Below the pieces are notes generated by a model. The model had not been told where the DNA came from, did no database searches, and saw only the letters and a list, made by a program, of their open reading frames with translations. The position numbers were made by a program, and so were the translations under genes. Of a stretch of DNA of 64,000 nucleotides, positions 34,901 to 43,470 are shown piece after piece (the first letter of the stretch is position 1; the number at the start of each line of letters is the position of its first letter). Source of the stretch: Deinococcus radiopugnans ATCC 19172 (lineage in GTDB: Bacteria > Deinococcota > Deinococci > Deinococcales > Deinococcaceae); the NCBI RefSeq assembly GCF_006335125.1, contig NZ_VDMO01000015.1, positions 51,801-115,800 on the forward strand. Reading direction: 5' to 3'.

Positions 34901-36902
34901 TCCCATTCTCCAACACAGTAAAGCTGACCGGCTCCAGCCTCCGCCCGTTCCACGTCACCGCGTCCGGATTCCAGTTCTGGAGCAGTGTCCGGCCTGCCCG
35001 GCGGCTGAGGCGCACGCCGTCTGGCAGGGGGGTCATGGAGACGTCCGCGTCCGCCAGCACCCCGGTCAGCACCGAGCCGACGAGCTTCTCGCTGTGCGCG
35101 CCGATCACGGTCACGCCGCCGTTGCGAATCACCGCGCTCTGGCCGTCCAGCGGGCCACCGGCGTAGGTGTACAGCGTTTCGGCATCCTGCGTGCGGTAGC
35201 TCTCGGCCCAGGCGTGGGCCTCGAATTGTCCGCCATCACCGTCGATTTTCTGGGAGAGGGTGGGCCGCAGGGAGTCGTATTGCAGCAGCTTCGCGCCCAC
35301 CAGGGCCGACAGCGGGCCAAATTGACCGTCTGCCCAGGTTTCCCCGCCCGGCGTGCGGAAGGCGGTGCGCGGGCCGCAGACCAGTTTCGCCCCAGCCTGC
35401 ACCGCTGCCGTCCAGTGCGCCGCCCGCTCCTTCGACACCAGCGTGATGGCGGGTGCGACGACGACGGCGTACCCACTCAAATCCGCATCGGCGTGGATCA
35501 CATCGACATCCACGCCCAGCCCACGCAGCGCCATGTAATAGGTCAAGGTCTGCGTCCAGTAGCTCAGGTTGGCGCTGTGCTTCTGCTCGTCGTAGAGCCA
35601 CAGGCTGTCGTAGTCGTGCAGCACGGCAACTTTTGCGGAAACCTCGCCCACCGGGAACTGTGTGGTGTCCAGTTCGGCCACTTCTGTGAAACCTCGATCC
35701 GGCGTCTCGTCGTGCCTCAGCAGGCCGCTGTGCATGACCTCCTGCGCCATCGTGGCGGCCCGCCAGCGGAAGTAGCTGACGACATCCGCGCCGTGCGCCC
35801 AGGCCTGCGCCGTCCACAGTTGCACCGCCCCATCGGCGGGCAGCGGGTTGAAGGGCGCCCAGTTGACCTGCCCACACTGCTGCTCCATCACCCACGGGCC
35901 GTTCGGTGTGCCCGCGCCGTTGCGGCCCAGCGCATTCTTTCCGCCCAGCAGACCCCGGTACAGATCGTGGTTGAAGGCGATCAGATCCGGCTGTCCGGTG
36001 CGCGCAAAGTGGGTTTTGACGTCCTCGCCGCTGCCGGGTGGGGCGAAGAACTCCAGCATGCCCAGCGGGTAGTTGTCCCAGGTCACGAAGTCCAGACCCT
36101 TCGCCACCTCGTAGTGGTCAAAACCGGTTTCGAAGATCATGAAGTTGTGCGTGACAAAACGCCCCGGCGAAAGCTCCCGCAGGATCGCCACCTGCTCGGC
36201 CTGAAATTCGGCGATCATGGCCGAGGCGAAGCGGTAAAAGTCCAGCACGTGCGACGGGTTCGGCTCGGCCACCGTCAGATTGGGCGGTTTGATCTGTGCC
36301 CAGTCGGTGTACTCCATGCTCCAGAAGACATTGCCCCAGGCGGTATTCAGGGCGTCCAACGTGCCGTACTTGCGCTCCAGCCAGCCCGGAAACGCCTCGG
36401 CACTGGCCCCGCCGTAACTGCGCGCCGTGTTGTGGCAGCCGAATTCGTTGTCGGTCTGCCAGCCGGCCACCGCCGGGTGCGTGCCGTAACGCTCGGCCAT
36501 CGCCCGCGTGATGCGTCGCGAATGCTCACGGTAGACCGGCGAGGCGAAATCGTACTGCCGCCGCGCCCCGAACTCGCGCACCCGGCCCTGGGCGTCCATG
36601 GGCAGGATTTCGGGATGGGCGCGAATCAGCCATGCGGGCGGCGTGGGCGTGGGCGTGCACAGCACCACGCGCATTCCGGCGGCGTGATAGGTGTCGAGGG
36701 CCGTGTCCAGCCACGCCCAGTCGTACTCGCCGGGGCGCGGCTCCATGCGGCTCCAGGCAAACTCGGCAATGCGGACATAACTCAGGCCCAGTTCTTTTTG
36801 CTGCTGCGCGTAGGGCACCCAGCGGTCTTGTGGAACATGCTCCGGGTAATCGCAGGAACCGAGCTGGAGGTGTGGAACGGGGGTGGATTTGGATTGGGTC
36901 AT
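34893..36902 (-). CDS. Beta-galactosidase, GH42
   Basis: Hydrolyses beta-galactosides in the cytosol. At 669 residues it is the usual GH42 size. It has the N-terminal barrel start [12 protein letters not shown], the acid/base E153 in TDNEFGCHN and the nucleophile E340 in [12 protein letters not shown] Rossmann-like trimerisation domain (about 395-600) and a C-terminal beta domain follow. CxxC zinc sites seen in Thermus GH42 are not evident. It is the first enzyme after the transporter genes, separated by 183 bp that include a hairpin with a T-run. Confidence 0.95.
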   Translation of the reverse strand: MTQSKSTPVPHLQLGSCDYPEHVPQDRWVPYAQQQKELGLSYVRIAEFAWSRMEPRPGEYDWAWLDTALDTYHAAGMRVVLCTPTPTPPAWLIRAHPEILPMDAQGRVREFGARRQYDFASPVYREHSRRITRAMAERYGTHPAVAGWQTDNEFGCHNTARSYGGASAEAFPGWLERKYGTLDALNTAWGNVFWSMEYTDWAQIKPPNLTVAEPNPSHVLDFYRFASAMIAEFQAEQVAILRELSPGRFVTHNFMIFETGFDHYEVAKGLDFVTWDNYPLGMLEFFAPPGSGEDVKTHFARTGQPDLIAFNHDLYRGLLGGKNALGRNGAGTPNGPWVMEQQCGQVNWAPFNPLPADGAVQLWTAQAWAHGADVVSYFRWRAATMAQEVMHSGLLRHDETPDRGFTEVAELDTTQFPVGEVSAKVAVLHDYDSLWLYDEQKHSANLSYWTQTLTYYMALRGLGVDVDVIHADADLSGYAVVVAPAITLVSKERAAHWTAAVQAGAKLVCGPRTAFRTPGGETWADGQFGPLSALVGAKLLQYDSLRPTLSQKIDGDGGQFEAHAWAESYRTQDAETLYTYAGGPLDGQSAVIRNGGVTVIGAHSEKLVGSVLTGVLADADVSMTPLPDGVRLSRRAGRTLLQNWNPDAVTWNGRRLEPVSFTVLENGNG

Positions 36903-37058
36903 GGCGCGTCCTGGGGAGTGGAGGTCGAAAGGGCTGAAGGAACAAAGGGCTGACTCAGAAAGGCTAAACCGCTCTGTCCAGCTATCGGTTGTCGTTCTGT
37001 CAGATAGGACTGGGCTGGCGTTGAGTTTTCCGCTCCCGCCATTCCTGAGGAGGAGGGG

Positions 37059-37077
37059 AAAAACGCCGGAGCCCGGC
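37059..37077 (-). terminator. Short terminator-like hairpin between permease and GH42 genes
   Basis: GCCGG-GCT-CCGGC followed by GTTTTT on the minus strand, about 10 bp after the permease stop. It probably reduces rather than stops read-through, since the enzymes follow. The rest of the 183-bp gap shows no clear promoter. Confidence 0.5.
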
Positions 37078-37085
37078 CTGTGTCA

Positions 37086-37958
37086 TCAATCCTTGACCGC
37101 CCCGCCCGCAATGCCTGCCACGAAGTGCCGTTGCAGCGACAGGAACAGCGCCAGAAAGGGAATGGTGGCAATCGCCGTTCCCACCATGATTCCGCCCCAC
37201 GACACGCGGGTCAGGCCGACCAGGGTGCCCAGCGCCACCGGCATGGTGTAGCTGTCCTTTTGCGTCAGCACGATCAGCGGCCACAGGTAGTCGTTCCAGG
37301 AGGCCAGGAACAGCAGAATGGCCAGGGCCGCCAGCGCGGGGCGCACGATGGGCAGCGCGATCTGCCAGAAGATGCGGCCCTCGGAGGCGCCGTCAATGCG
37401 CGCGGCATGCAGCAGATCGCTGGGCACGGTCTGGAACGCCTGACGCATGTAGAAGATGCCGATGGTATTCGCCAGCGTGGGCAGGATCACCGCCCAGTAC
37501 GTGTTCGAGATCTTCAGGTCCCGCGCCACCAGAATGAACTGCGGGATGATGGTCACGAAGGTAGGGATGGTCAGCGTGGCCAGAATCAGCCCGAACAACC
37601 AGTTCTTGCCGGGAAACTCGAACTTGGCGAAGGCGTAGCCGCCCATGCTGGTCAGAACCATGCTGAACACCGTGTACAGCGAGGCGATCATGGTGCTGTT
37701 GAACAGGGTGCGCAGGTAGTTGGTGTCGGCCTGCAGGCCCCGGAAATTCTCCATGAAGTTCCCGCCGAACCACAGCGGCGGACTGGGGCTGAAGATGGCG
37801 GAATCCGGGTGCGTGCTGAACACCGCCATGATCCACAGCGGGGCCAGAAAGATCAGCGCCAGCGGCAGCAGGGCCAGATGTAGCCAGAAGGCCCCGGTGC
37901 GTTTGCGGGCCGTGACGCCCGGCGAGACCGGGGCGGCCACCTGCGGCCGGGCCGTCAT
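37086..37958 (-). CDS. Carbohydrate ABC transporter permease (MalG-like)
   Basis: A 290-residue inner-membrane permease of the CUT1 family with six helices. The EAA loop, which docks the ATPase, reads LLHAARIDGASEGRIFWQIALPIVRPAL near residue 190. The ATG at 37958 overlaps the stop of the partner permease (ATGA), the usual coupling of MalF/MalG-like pairs. It ends ...GIAGGAVKD, the common C-terminus of the family. The sugar is probably a galactoside, from the neighbouring enzymes. Confidence 0.93.
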   Translation of the reverse strand: MTARPQVAAPVSPGVTARKRTGAFWLHLALLPLALIFLAPLWIMAVFSTHPDSAIFSPSPPLWFGGNFMENFRGLQADTNYLRTLFNSTMIASLYTVFSMVLTSMGGYAFAKFEFPGKNWLFGLILATLTIPTFVTIIPQFILVARDLKISNTYWAVILPTLANTIGIFYMRQAFQTVPSDLLHAARIDGASEGRIFWQIALPIVRPALAALAILLFLASWNDYLWPLIVLTQKDSYTMPVALGTLVGLTRVSWGGIMVGTAIATIPFLALFLSLQRHFVAGIAGGAVKD

Positions 37959-38860
37959 CTTTCCCGTCCGAACAGCCGCAGCTGAATCACGCTGAAGACG
38001 GCGGCGATGGCGGCCACCGTGTAGGCGATGGCGCTGGCGTAGCCGAAGTTGAACGAGCGGAAGCCCTGCTGGTACAGGTACGTCCCCAGCGTCATGGTGG
38101 CGTTGCCGGGGCCGCTGTTGGTGATCAGGGCCGGTTCGGTGAACAGTTGCAGCGTGCCGATCACGCTCAGGACCATGCAGAACAGCAGCGTGGGCCGCAG
38201 CAGCGGCAGCGTGATTTTCCAGAACTGCTGCGCGGGCGTGGCCCCGTCGATGCTGGCGGCCTCGTACACGTCCTCGCTGATGCCTTGCAAGCCGGCCAGC
38301 AGGATGATGGCGTTGTAGCCGGTCCAGCGCCACAGCATCGCCATGATGATCACCGACATGGCCGGCCCGGCCTGGTTGAGCCAGTCCACGGCGGGCAGGC
38401 CGATTCCGGTCAGGGCGCGGTTGACCACGCCGAAATCGGTGTTGAACAGCAGCCGGAACACCGCCGAGTACGCCACGGTTCCCACCACCAGCGGCGCGAA
38501 GAAGGCGAAGCGGAACCATCCGGCGGCCTTCAGGAGTTTGCTGTTCAGGGCCACAGCCAGCACCGTCGCCAGCGACAGCATCAGCGGCACCTGGACCACC
38601 AGAATCACCAGGGTATTGCGCAGCGCCGTGCGGAAGAATTCGTCCTGAATCAGCCGGGACCAGTTGGACAGGGCGTAGGGTGCGTCTGCCCCCAGCCGGG
38701 AATCCTTGAAGCTCATCAGAAACGAGCTGATGATGGGCCACGCCCAGAAGGTGGCAAAGATCAGCAGGTACGGCAGGATGAACAGGTACGGCGCCTTGGG
38801 GATGCGCGCCCAGCGTCCTGCACGCCGGGCTGGAGGGGACAGCGGTTGTGAAGTGGTCAT
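37955..38860 (-). CDS. Carbohydrate ABC transporter permease (MalF-like)
   Basis: A 301-residue permease with six helices, first at YLFILPYLLIFATFWAWPI. The EAA loop is VYEAASIDGATPAQQFWKITLPLLRPTL. It forms the heterodimer with the downstream permease. The ATG at 38860 has GAGG upstream; the frame further to 38911 lacks support. It is separated from the binding-protein gene by 216 bp that form a long stem-loop. Confidence 0.93.
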   Translation of the reverse strand: MTTSQPLSPPARRAGRWARIPKAPYLFILPYLLIFATFWAWPIISSFLMSFKDSRLGADAPYALSNWSRLIQDEFFRTALRNTLVILVVQVPLMLSLATVLAVALNSKLLKAAGWFRFAFFAPLVVGTVAYSAVFRLLFNTDFGVVNRALTGIGLPAVDWLNQAGPAMSVIIMAMLWRWTGYNAIILLAGLQGISEDVYEAASIDGATPAQQFWKITLPLLRPTLLFCMVLSVIGTLQLFTEPALITNSGPGNATMTLGTYLYQQGFRSFNFGYASAIAYTVAAIAAVFSVIQLRLFGRER

Positions 38861-38944
38861 GGCTACCTCGGCAGAACACGGAGCGGAAGCGGAGAAGGCC
38901 AGAGCGGCCAAGTGGGCGCGGTGGCAACAGGCGAAAACAGAGGT

Positions 38945-38988
38945 GGGCGAGGGAAACGGGCGTCCGTGTGGTCGCCATTCCCTCGCCC
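38945..38988 (-). other. Intercistronic stem-loop between binding protein and permeases
   Basis: GGGCGAGGGAA (38945-38955) pairs perfectly with TTCCCTCGCCC (38978-38988). A second hairpin with a bulge lies at about 39013-39039. There is no T-run. It probably protects the upstream binding-protein mRNA or lowers permease expression. Confidence 0.6.
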
Positions 38989-39076
38989 TTGGCCCTCACG
39001 CCCCGTTCAGGCCCGGCGCGTCAGACAGACGCCGTGACGGAAGACGGGGGGGCAGGCGCTGGCCGCAAGCCTGGCC

Positions 39077-40348
39077 TTATTTGGCGACGGGCAGGCCCGT
39101 GGCGCTGCTGATCTTCTTGGCGGCGTCGTCCAGGGCTTCCTTGGCCGTCTTGTAGCGGCCCTTGATGTAGTCGGCCTGCACCACGATCATGACCTGACGG
39201 GCGTCCTGGAAGTACTGGGTGCCGCGCGCCTGGGGAACGTCGCCCAGGGTGCCCAGAATGGTCTGCCATATCGCCTGGTTGCCCCAGTACGGCTGCGCGG
39301 TTTTCACGTAGGGGTCCTTGGTGGCACTGAGCAGGCTGGGCACCAGGCCCTGGGACTTGAGCATGGTGACCTGTCCGCCAGCGGTTGCCAGGGCATTTTC
39401 GAGGAAGGCGTAGGCCGCCGCCTGGTTCTTGCTGGAGCTGGGAATCGCCAGGGCGCTGCCGCCCAGGTTGCTGGCGCGCACCCCTCCAGCCTTGGAGGCG
39501 GGCATCAGGTACACGCCCCACTTGCCCTTCTGGTCCGGGGCGTTGGTGCGGATGGTGCCCTCGTACCACGCGCCGAACATGGCGCTGGCGGTCTTGCCCG
39601 CCTTGACGTTGGTGATCTGGCCGCCCCAGTCGCCGGTGGCGACGACCTGCGCGTCGTACAGCTTCTTGATGGTATTCAGGGCGCTCACGCAGCCCGGCTG
39701 GTTGACCGTGACTGCCTTGGCAGCGTTGTCAAAGTAGAAGCAGCCGTTCTGATTGGCAAGCATGCGGAACCACTCGTCGTCCTGGCCGTTGGCGACGGTG
39801 GCCATCTTCACGTTGTTATTGAACTTGGCATTGACCTTCTTGCCTGCCGCGATGAAGTCTTCCCAGGTCTTGATGCTGGCCGGGTTGACGCCGGCCTGCT
39901 GGTACAGATCCCGGCGGTAGAACATCACCACGGGACCCGAATCCCAGGGCATGGCGTAGCGTTTGTTGCCCGCCATCAGCTCGGTCCATTTGAAGGCCGG
40001 GAAGTTCTTGACCAGCTTGTCCGCGCCCTTGGTGTTCAGGTCCACGAAGCAGTCGGGGAAGCGTGCCCAGAACACCTCGGCTTCGTTGTTCTCGATGGAA
40101 TAGATGTCGGGCATGTCCTGGCCGCCGGCGGCGCATCCGGCCAGCCCCCGGTCATACACGTTCTGGTTGCCCAGATCTTCAACCTTGACTTTCACGTTGG
40201 GGTATTTCTTGTTGAAACTGGGAATGGTGCTTTCCAGCGCCTTGGCGGCGGCGTCCCAGGACCAGATCGTGACCGTGCCGGACAGATCCTGGGCAGCAGC
40301 GGAACCGACGAGCAGCAGGGCGGACAGGGACAGCATGACTTTCTTCAT
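39077..40348 (-). CDS. Extracellular sugar-binding protein of ABC transporter (CUT1)
   Basis: A 423-residue periplasmic binding protein with a signal peptide ending SAAAQ (about residue 20) and no lipobox. Family features are VTIWSWDAAAKALESTIPSFNKKYPNVKVKV at the N-terminus and GNKRYAMPWDSGPVVMFYRRDLYQQAG. It delivers the sugar to the two permeases that follow. GGAGGT six bases before the ATG is a strong ribosome site, fitting a highly expressed protein. Tryptophans near 225 and 250 are candidates for sugar stacking. It follows the regulator gene by 51 bp. Confidence 0.94.
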   Translation of the reverse strand: MKKVMLSLSALLLVGSAAAQDLSGTVTIWSWDAAAKALESTIPSFNKKYPNVKVKVEDLGNQNVYDRGLAGCAAGGQDMPDIYSIENNEAEVFWARFPDCFVDLNTKGADKLVKNFPAFKWTELMAGNKRYAMPWDSGPVVMFYRRDLYQQAGVNPASIKTWEDFIAAGKKVNAKFNNNVKMATVANGQDDEWFRMLANQNGCFYFDNAAKAVTVNQPGCVSALNTIKKLYDAQVVATGDWGGQITNVKAGKTASAMFGAWYEGTIRTNAPDQKGKWGVYLMPASKAGGVRASNLGGSALAIPSSSKNQAAAYAFLENALATAGGQVTMLKSQGLVPSLLSATKDPYVKTAQPYWGNQAIWQTILGTLGDVPQARGTQYFQDARQVMIVVQADYIKGRYKTAKEALDDAAKKISSATGLPVAK

Positions 40349-40399
40349 GAAAAACCTCCAGTTGAGGATAGGTGTCGAGGGGCATTGGACGGCATTGGT

Positions 40400-41158
40400 C
40401 TAGACCAGTTGGAAGTCGGCAATGCATTTCAGGAGATCGGCGGGAGGTTCGCTGCCGTGTCTGTCGGTGATCAGGGTGTCCACTGCCGACACGGGGGCCA
40501 CCTGCGCCTGACTGATCTGGCCCAGCTTGCTGTGATCGGCCACCACCACGATTTCGCGTGCCTGATGCACCATGATCCGCTTGATCTCGGCTTCCTCGTG
40601 GTTGGCGTTGGTCACGCCCGCTGTGGCAGACACGCCGTTGCAGCCCAGAAACAGCCGGTCGGCGTGAATGCGGCCCAGCACTTCCAGCGCGTAGGGGCTG
40701 ACCAGCGAGTGCTGCAGCGGGCGCAGCGTGCCGCCGGTCACGATGACGCGCACGTTCGGCAGCCGTTCGAGTTCCAGGGCGATGTTCAGTCCGTTGGTGA
40801 TGATGGTCACGCCGCGCAGCGTGGGCGGCAGCGCGCGGGCCACCTCGGTGGTGGTGCTGCCCACGTCCAGAAACACGGTTTCGCCGTCCCGGACCAGTGC
40901 CGCCGCCGCCCGCCCGATGCGCCGCTTGGCCGCCGCGTGCCGGCGACTGGTCTCTTCCAGCGGGAATTCGCGCTGAATCTCCAGCGGCAGCCGCGCTCCG
41001 CCCCGCGTGCGCCGGATTTGCCCGGCCTCGGCCAGGGCCTTCAGATCACTGCGAACCGTGACTTCCGAAACCCCCAGAAGTTTTGAAAGCTCTGAGGCGG
41101 AAACTTCTCCATTCTGCTGTGCCAGCGAGAGAATCTCGCTCCTGCGGGCCTGAATCAT
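40400..41158 (-). CDS. DeoR-family transcriptional repressor
   Basis: A 252-residue regulator. The N-terminal DeoR helix-turn-helix (IQARRSEILSLAQQNGEVSASELSKLLGVSEVTVRSDLKALAEAG) is followed by a sugar-phosphate-sensing domain with DVGSTTTEVARALP, ITNGLNIA, GGTLRP and VVVADHSKLG. Such proteins release DNA on binding a phosphorylated sugar; a Leloir intermediate such as galactose 1-phosphate is the natural guess here. It is the first gene of the galactoside operon, so it probably controls its own promoter, where direct TTTCGG repeats overlap the start site. GAGGGGG upstream supports the ATG at 41158 over the one at 41176. Confidence 0.92.
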   Translation of the reverse strand: MIQARRSEILSLAQQNGEVSASELSKLLGVSEVTVRSDLKALAEAGQIRRTRGGARLPLEIQREFPLEETSRRHAAAKRRIGRAAAALVRDGETVFLDVGSTTTEVARALPPTLRGVTIITNGLNIALELERLPNVRVIVTGGTLRPLQHSLVSPYALEVLGRIHADRLFLGCNGVSATAGVTNANHEEAEIKRIMVHQAREIVVVADHSKLGQISQAQVAPVSAVDTLITDRHGSEPPADLLKCIADFQLV

Positions 41159-41181
41159 ACTCACCCCCTCAATCATTCTGT

Positions 41182-41196
41182 TTTCGGTGCTTTCGG
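41182..41196. promoter_or_regulatory. Candidate DeoR-type operator (direct repeats)
   Basis: TTTCGG at 41182-41187 and 41191-41196, directly downstream of the -10 box at 41197-41202, so a bound protein would block initiation. Confidence 0.5.
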
Positions 41197-41225
41197 AGTT
41201 TACGTTGGAACTGCTTCCGCGTCAA
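41197..41225 (-). promoter_or_regulatory. Sigma-70 type promoter of galactoside operon
   Basis: On the minus strand TTGACG (41225-41220), a 17-bp spacer, then TAAACT (41202-41197). The transcript would have a leader of roughly 30 nt with a Shine-Dalgarno. Confidence 0.75.
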
Positions 41226-41370
41226 GAGTCGAGACGCGGGGTCTTTTGCTGTGCCCGCAGCGGCAAACGTTGGGGGTTTGTCCGCCCGCCCAGATGGCAA
41301 AAAGACACCAGATTACTCCCGTTGTCACGGCGGCGGTTCGGTGGACTGGGGTCAGGGTTGGGTGGGCAGG

Positions 41371-41595
41371 TCAGGCGTCTGTGTGCGGGTCCCATTGAAA
41401 GACCTCTTCCAGCGGCACGCCGAACACCTGCGCCATGCGGAAGGCGGCCTCCAGCGACGGCGAGTACCGGCCCGCCTCAATGGCGGCCACCGTCTGCCGG
41501 GTCAGGCCGATGCGCCCGCCCAGCTCGGCCTGCGACATCTCGCCGTTGTGGAAGCGCAGCGCCCGCACGCGGTTGCGGATGGTCCCCTGAATCAC
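41371..41595 (-). CDS. XRE-type helix-turn-helix regulator
   Basis: A 74-residue DNA-binding protein consisting of one Cro/C1-type domain: VRALRFHNGEMSQAELGGRIGLTRQTVAAIEAGRYSPSLEAAFRMAQVFGVPLEEVF. The C-terminus is WDPHTDA. The GTG start overlaps the stop of the membrane-protein gene (GTGA). This small regulator plus membrane protein pairing is common and usually autoregulatory. The signal is unknown. Confidence 0.9.
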   Translation of the reverse strand: MIQGTIRNRVRALRFHNGEMSQAELGGRIGLTRQTVAAIEAGRYSPSLEAAFRMAQVFGVPLEEVFQWDPHTDA

Positions 41596-42017
41596 GTCTG
41601 GGCGCGGTAGCCGTGAACCACCAGGGCGGAGCGCACCATCTCGGCCACCACGATCATGAAGAGGGCCGCGTTGACGATGCCCCAGCCGCTGGCGCTGAAG
41701 GGCAGCAGACAGCCCACCACGATCATGCCGCCGATCATCACCGAGTACGCCGCGCCCACCGAGCGCTGCCCGATGGCCCGGTCACGCTCGTCGGGCGGCA
41801 GGCGGGCTTCCTGCGAGGCCTGACGGCGCAGCCACAGGTGGCCCAGCCCCAGAATCAGCAGCTGAGCGGCCACCACCCCGGCATAGAGCAGCAGTTGCCG
41901 GGTGTAGGGCGGTGGACCTGCCGGCACAAGGCCCAGCTGAACTAGCGCGAAATACGGGCCGAAGGTGACGGTCATCGCCACCAGCGACAGCCAGGCGATC
42001 TTCTCTCGGTAGGGCAT
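41592..42017 (-). CDS. Four-helix membrane protein coupled to XRE regulator
   Basis: A 141-residue protein with four membrane helices (WLSLVAMTVTFGPYFALV, LLLYAGVVAAQLLILGLG, AAYSVMIGGMIVVGCLLPF and IVNAALFMIVVAEMVRSAL). A charged loop with LPPDERDRAIGQRS lies in the middle; the DERD motif resembles that of the DUF2178-like membrane proteins found beside XRE regulators. Its GGAGGAG ribosome site is strong. It is transcribed from the promoter at 42056-42085 and coupled to the regulator gene downstream. Confidence 0.8.
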   Translation of the reverse strand: MPYREKIAWLSLVAMTVTFGPYFALVQLGLVPAGPPPYTRQLLLYAGVVAAQLLILGLGHLWLRRQASQEARLPPDERDRAIGQRSVGAAYSVMIGGMIVVGCLLPFSASGWGIVNAALFMIVVAEMVRSALVVHGYRAQT

Positions 42018-42045
42018 CCGCTTCTCCTCCAGTCAGGTCAAGTAA

Positions 42046-42073
42046 TGTTAAAAATACCTTACATGGTGTTAAA
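42046..42073. promoter_or_regulatory. Candidate XRE operator: TGTTAAA direct repeats
   Basis: TGTTAAA at 42046-42052 and 42067-42073, 21 bp apart start to start (two helical turns), one in the promoter spacer and one just after the -10 box. Confidence 0.5.
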
Positions 42074-42085
42074 GATTTTTGTCAA
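42056..42085 (-). promoter_or_regulatory. Promoter of membrane protein-XRE operon
   Basis: TTGACA (42085-42080) and TAAGGT (42061-42056) on the minus strand with an 18-bp spacer. The region is AT-rich against the background. Confidence 0.65.
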
Positions 42086-42174
42086 GAAAAGGAGAGAATT
42101 TGCCTGGCGCGGCGGCGGCCCGCACCCATCCTGCGCTTTCCGGCGTTTCCCGCACTTCTCAGCCCCCACACCCG

Positions 42175-42180
42175 TATGCT
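42175..42180 (+). promoter_or_regulatory. -10 box of deoC operon
   Basis: TATGCT, 7 nt before the GTG at 42188. The ATG inside it at 42176 is therefore unlikely to be the start. Confidence 0.6.
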
Positions 42181-42187
42181 GGGAGGC

Positions 42188-42847
42188 GTGAAGCTCGCTC
42201 CTTACATTGACCACACCCTGCTGAAAGCCACCGCGACGCCCGCCGATATTTCCAGACTGTGCCAGGAAGCCCGCGAGAACGCCTTCTACGCCGTGTGCGT
42301 CAATCCTGTGTACGTGGCCCAGGCCCGCGCCGAGCTGGACGGCAGCGGCGTGAAGGTCGCCACCGTCTGCGGCTTTCCGCTGGGGGCCGTCACCTCCGGG
42401 CAGAAGGCGGTGGAGGCCCGCCTGAGCGTGGAGGAAGGTGCGGACGAGGTGGACATGGTCATCCACATCGGCGCGGCACTGGCTGGGGACTGGGACGCGG
42501 TGCAGGCCGACGTGCGCGCGGTGCGGCAGGCCATCCCCGAGCACGTCCTGAAGGTCATTCTCGAAACCTGCTACCTGAACGACGAGCAGAAGCGCGGCGC
42601 GACGGAGGCGGCGGTGCTGGGCGGCGCGGATTACGTGAAGACCAGCACCGGCTTCGGCACGGGAGGCGCCACGCTGGACGACGTGAAGCTGATGCGCGAT
42701 GTGATCGCGGGCCGCGCGAAGATCAAGGCAGCGGGCGGCGTCCGCAGCGCCGAGGACGCCCACGCCATGATCGAGGCCGGGGCGGACCGCTTGGGCACGT
42801 CCGGCGGCGTGGCGCTGGTGGCAGGCGAGCGGAGCGAGGGGTATTAG
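42188..42847 (+). CDS. deoC: Deoxyribose-phosphate aldolase
   Basis: Splits 2-deoxyribose 5-phosphate into glyceraldehyde 3-phosphate and acetaldehyde, closing deoxynucleoside breakdown. The 219-residue protein has IDHTLLKATAT, TVCGFPLGA, EVDMVIHIG and the Schiff-base lysine K151 in YVKTSTGFGTGGAT. KAAGGVRS and RLGTSGG form the phosphate site. It heads a tight row with maf, mreC, mreD and the PBP2 gene; the stop TAG overlaps the GTG of maf by one base. Confidence 0.96.
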   Translation: MKLAPYIDHTLLKATATPADISRLCQEARENAFYAVCVNPVYVAQARAELDGSGVKVATVCGFPLGAVTSGQKAVEARLSVEEGADEVDMVIHIGAALAGDWDAVQADVRAVRQAIPEHVLKVILETCYLNDEQKRGATEAAVLGGADYVKTSTGFGTGGATLDDVKLMRDVIAGRAKIKAAGGVRSAEDAHAMIEAGADRLGTSGGVALVAGERSEGY

Positions 42848-43470
42848 TGGCCGCTCAGGTTCCTGAAGTCGTCCTCGCTTCTGGCAGCCCCCGGCGGCGC
42901 GAACTGCTGACGCTGCTGGGCGTAGAATTCCGCGTGCAGGTCAGCGGCGAGGACGAGGACAGCGCCGAGACCGATCCGCGTGCGCTGGCCGCCGAACTGG
43001 CCGCCCTGAAGGGCCGCAGCGTGGCCGCCCTGAGTCCGGACGCGCTGGTGATTGCCGCCGATACGGTGGTGGCCGTGGACGGTGTGTTGCTCGCCAAGCC
43101 CGCCGACGCCGCCGAGAATGCCGACTTCCTGCGCCAGCTCTCGGGCCGCACGCATCAGGTGTTTACGGGCGTTTCGGTCTTTGCGGGCGGCCAGGAGCAG
43201 ACCGAAGTGGCCCGCACCGACGTGACCTTCCGCGCCCTGAGCGAGACCGAGATCGAGTATTACGCGCAGTCCGGCGAGGGGCTGGACAAGGCCGGGGGCT
43301 ACGGCGTGCAGGGGCTGGGGCAGGCGCTGGTGTCGCGCATTGACGGCGAGTTCTCGAACGTGGTGGGCTTTCCGATGTCGCTGGTGATCGGGCTGTTGCG
43401 CGGTCATGGCGTCCACGTCTGGGGCGCGGCCCATTCTCCAGAGGTCAACACGGAGGCTGCTCCGGCGTGA
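42847..43470 (+). CDS. maf: Maf family nucleotide pyrophosphatase
   Basis: A 207-residue house-cleaning NTP pyrophosphatase acting on modified or non-canonical nucleotides and linked to septum control. Motifs are VLASGSPRRRELL at the N-terminus, VIAADTVVAVDG and DKAGGYGVQG. The C-terminal ~15 residues are an extra tail. The GTG start shares its G with the deoC stop (TAGTG), and its own stop overlaps mreC (GTGA), so the three are coupled. Confidence 0.94.
   Translation: MAAQVPEVVLASGSPRRRELLTLLGVEFRVQVSGEDEDSAETDPRALAAELAALKGRSVAALSPDALVIAADTVVAVDGVLLAKPADAAENADFLRQLSGRTHQVFTGVSVFAGGQEQTEVARTDVTFRALSETEIEYYAQSGEGLDKAGGYGVQGLGQALVSRIDGEFSNVVGFPMSLVIGLLRGHGVHVWGAAHSPEVNTEAAPA

Noticed and set aside
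40396..40407. TGGTCTAGACCA palindrome before the sugar-binding gene
   Set aside because: It overlaps the regulator stop codon, is short and has no -10/-35 nearby; not enough to call an operator.
41371..42017. XRE protein plus small membrane protein as a toxin-antitoxin or abortive-infection pair
   Set aside because: The membrane protein is a four-helix protein resembling housekeeping XRE partners, with no toxin features.
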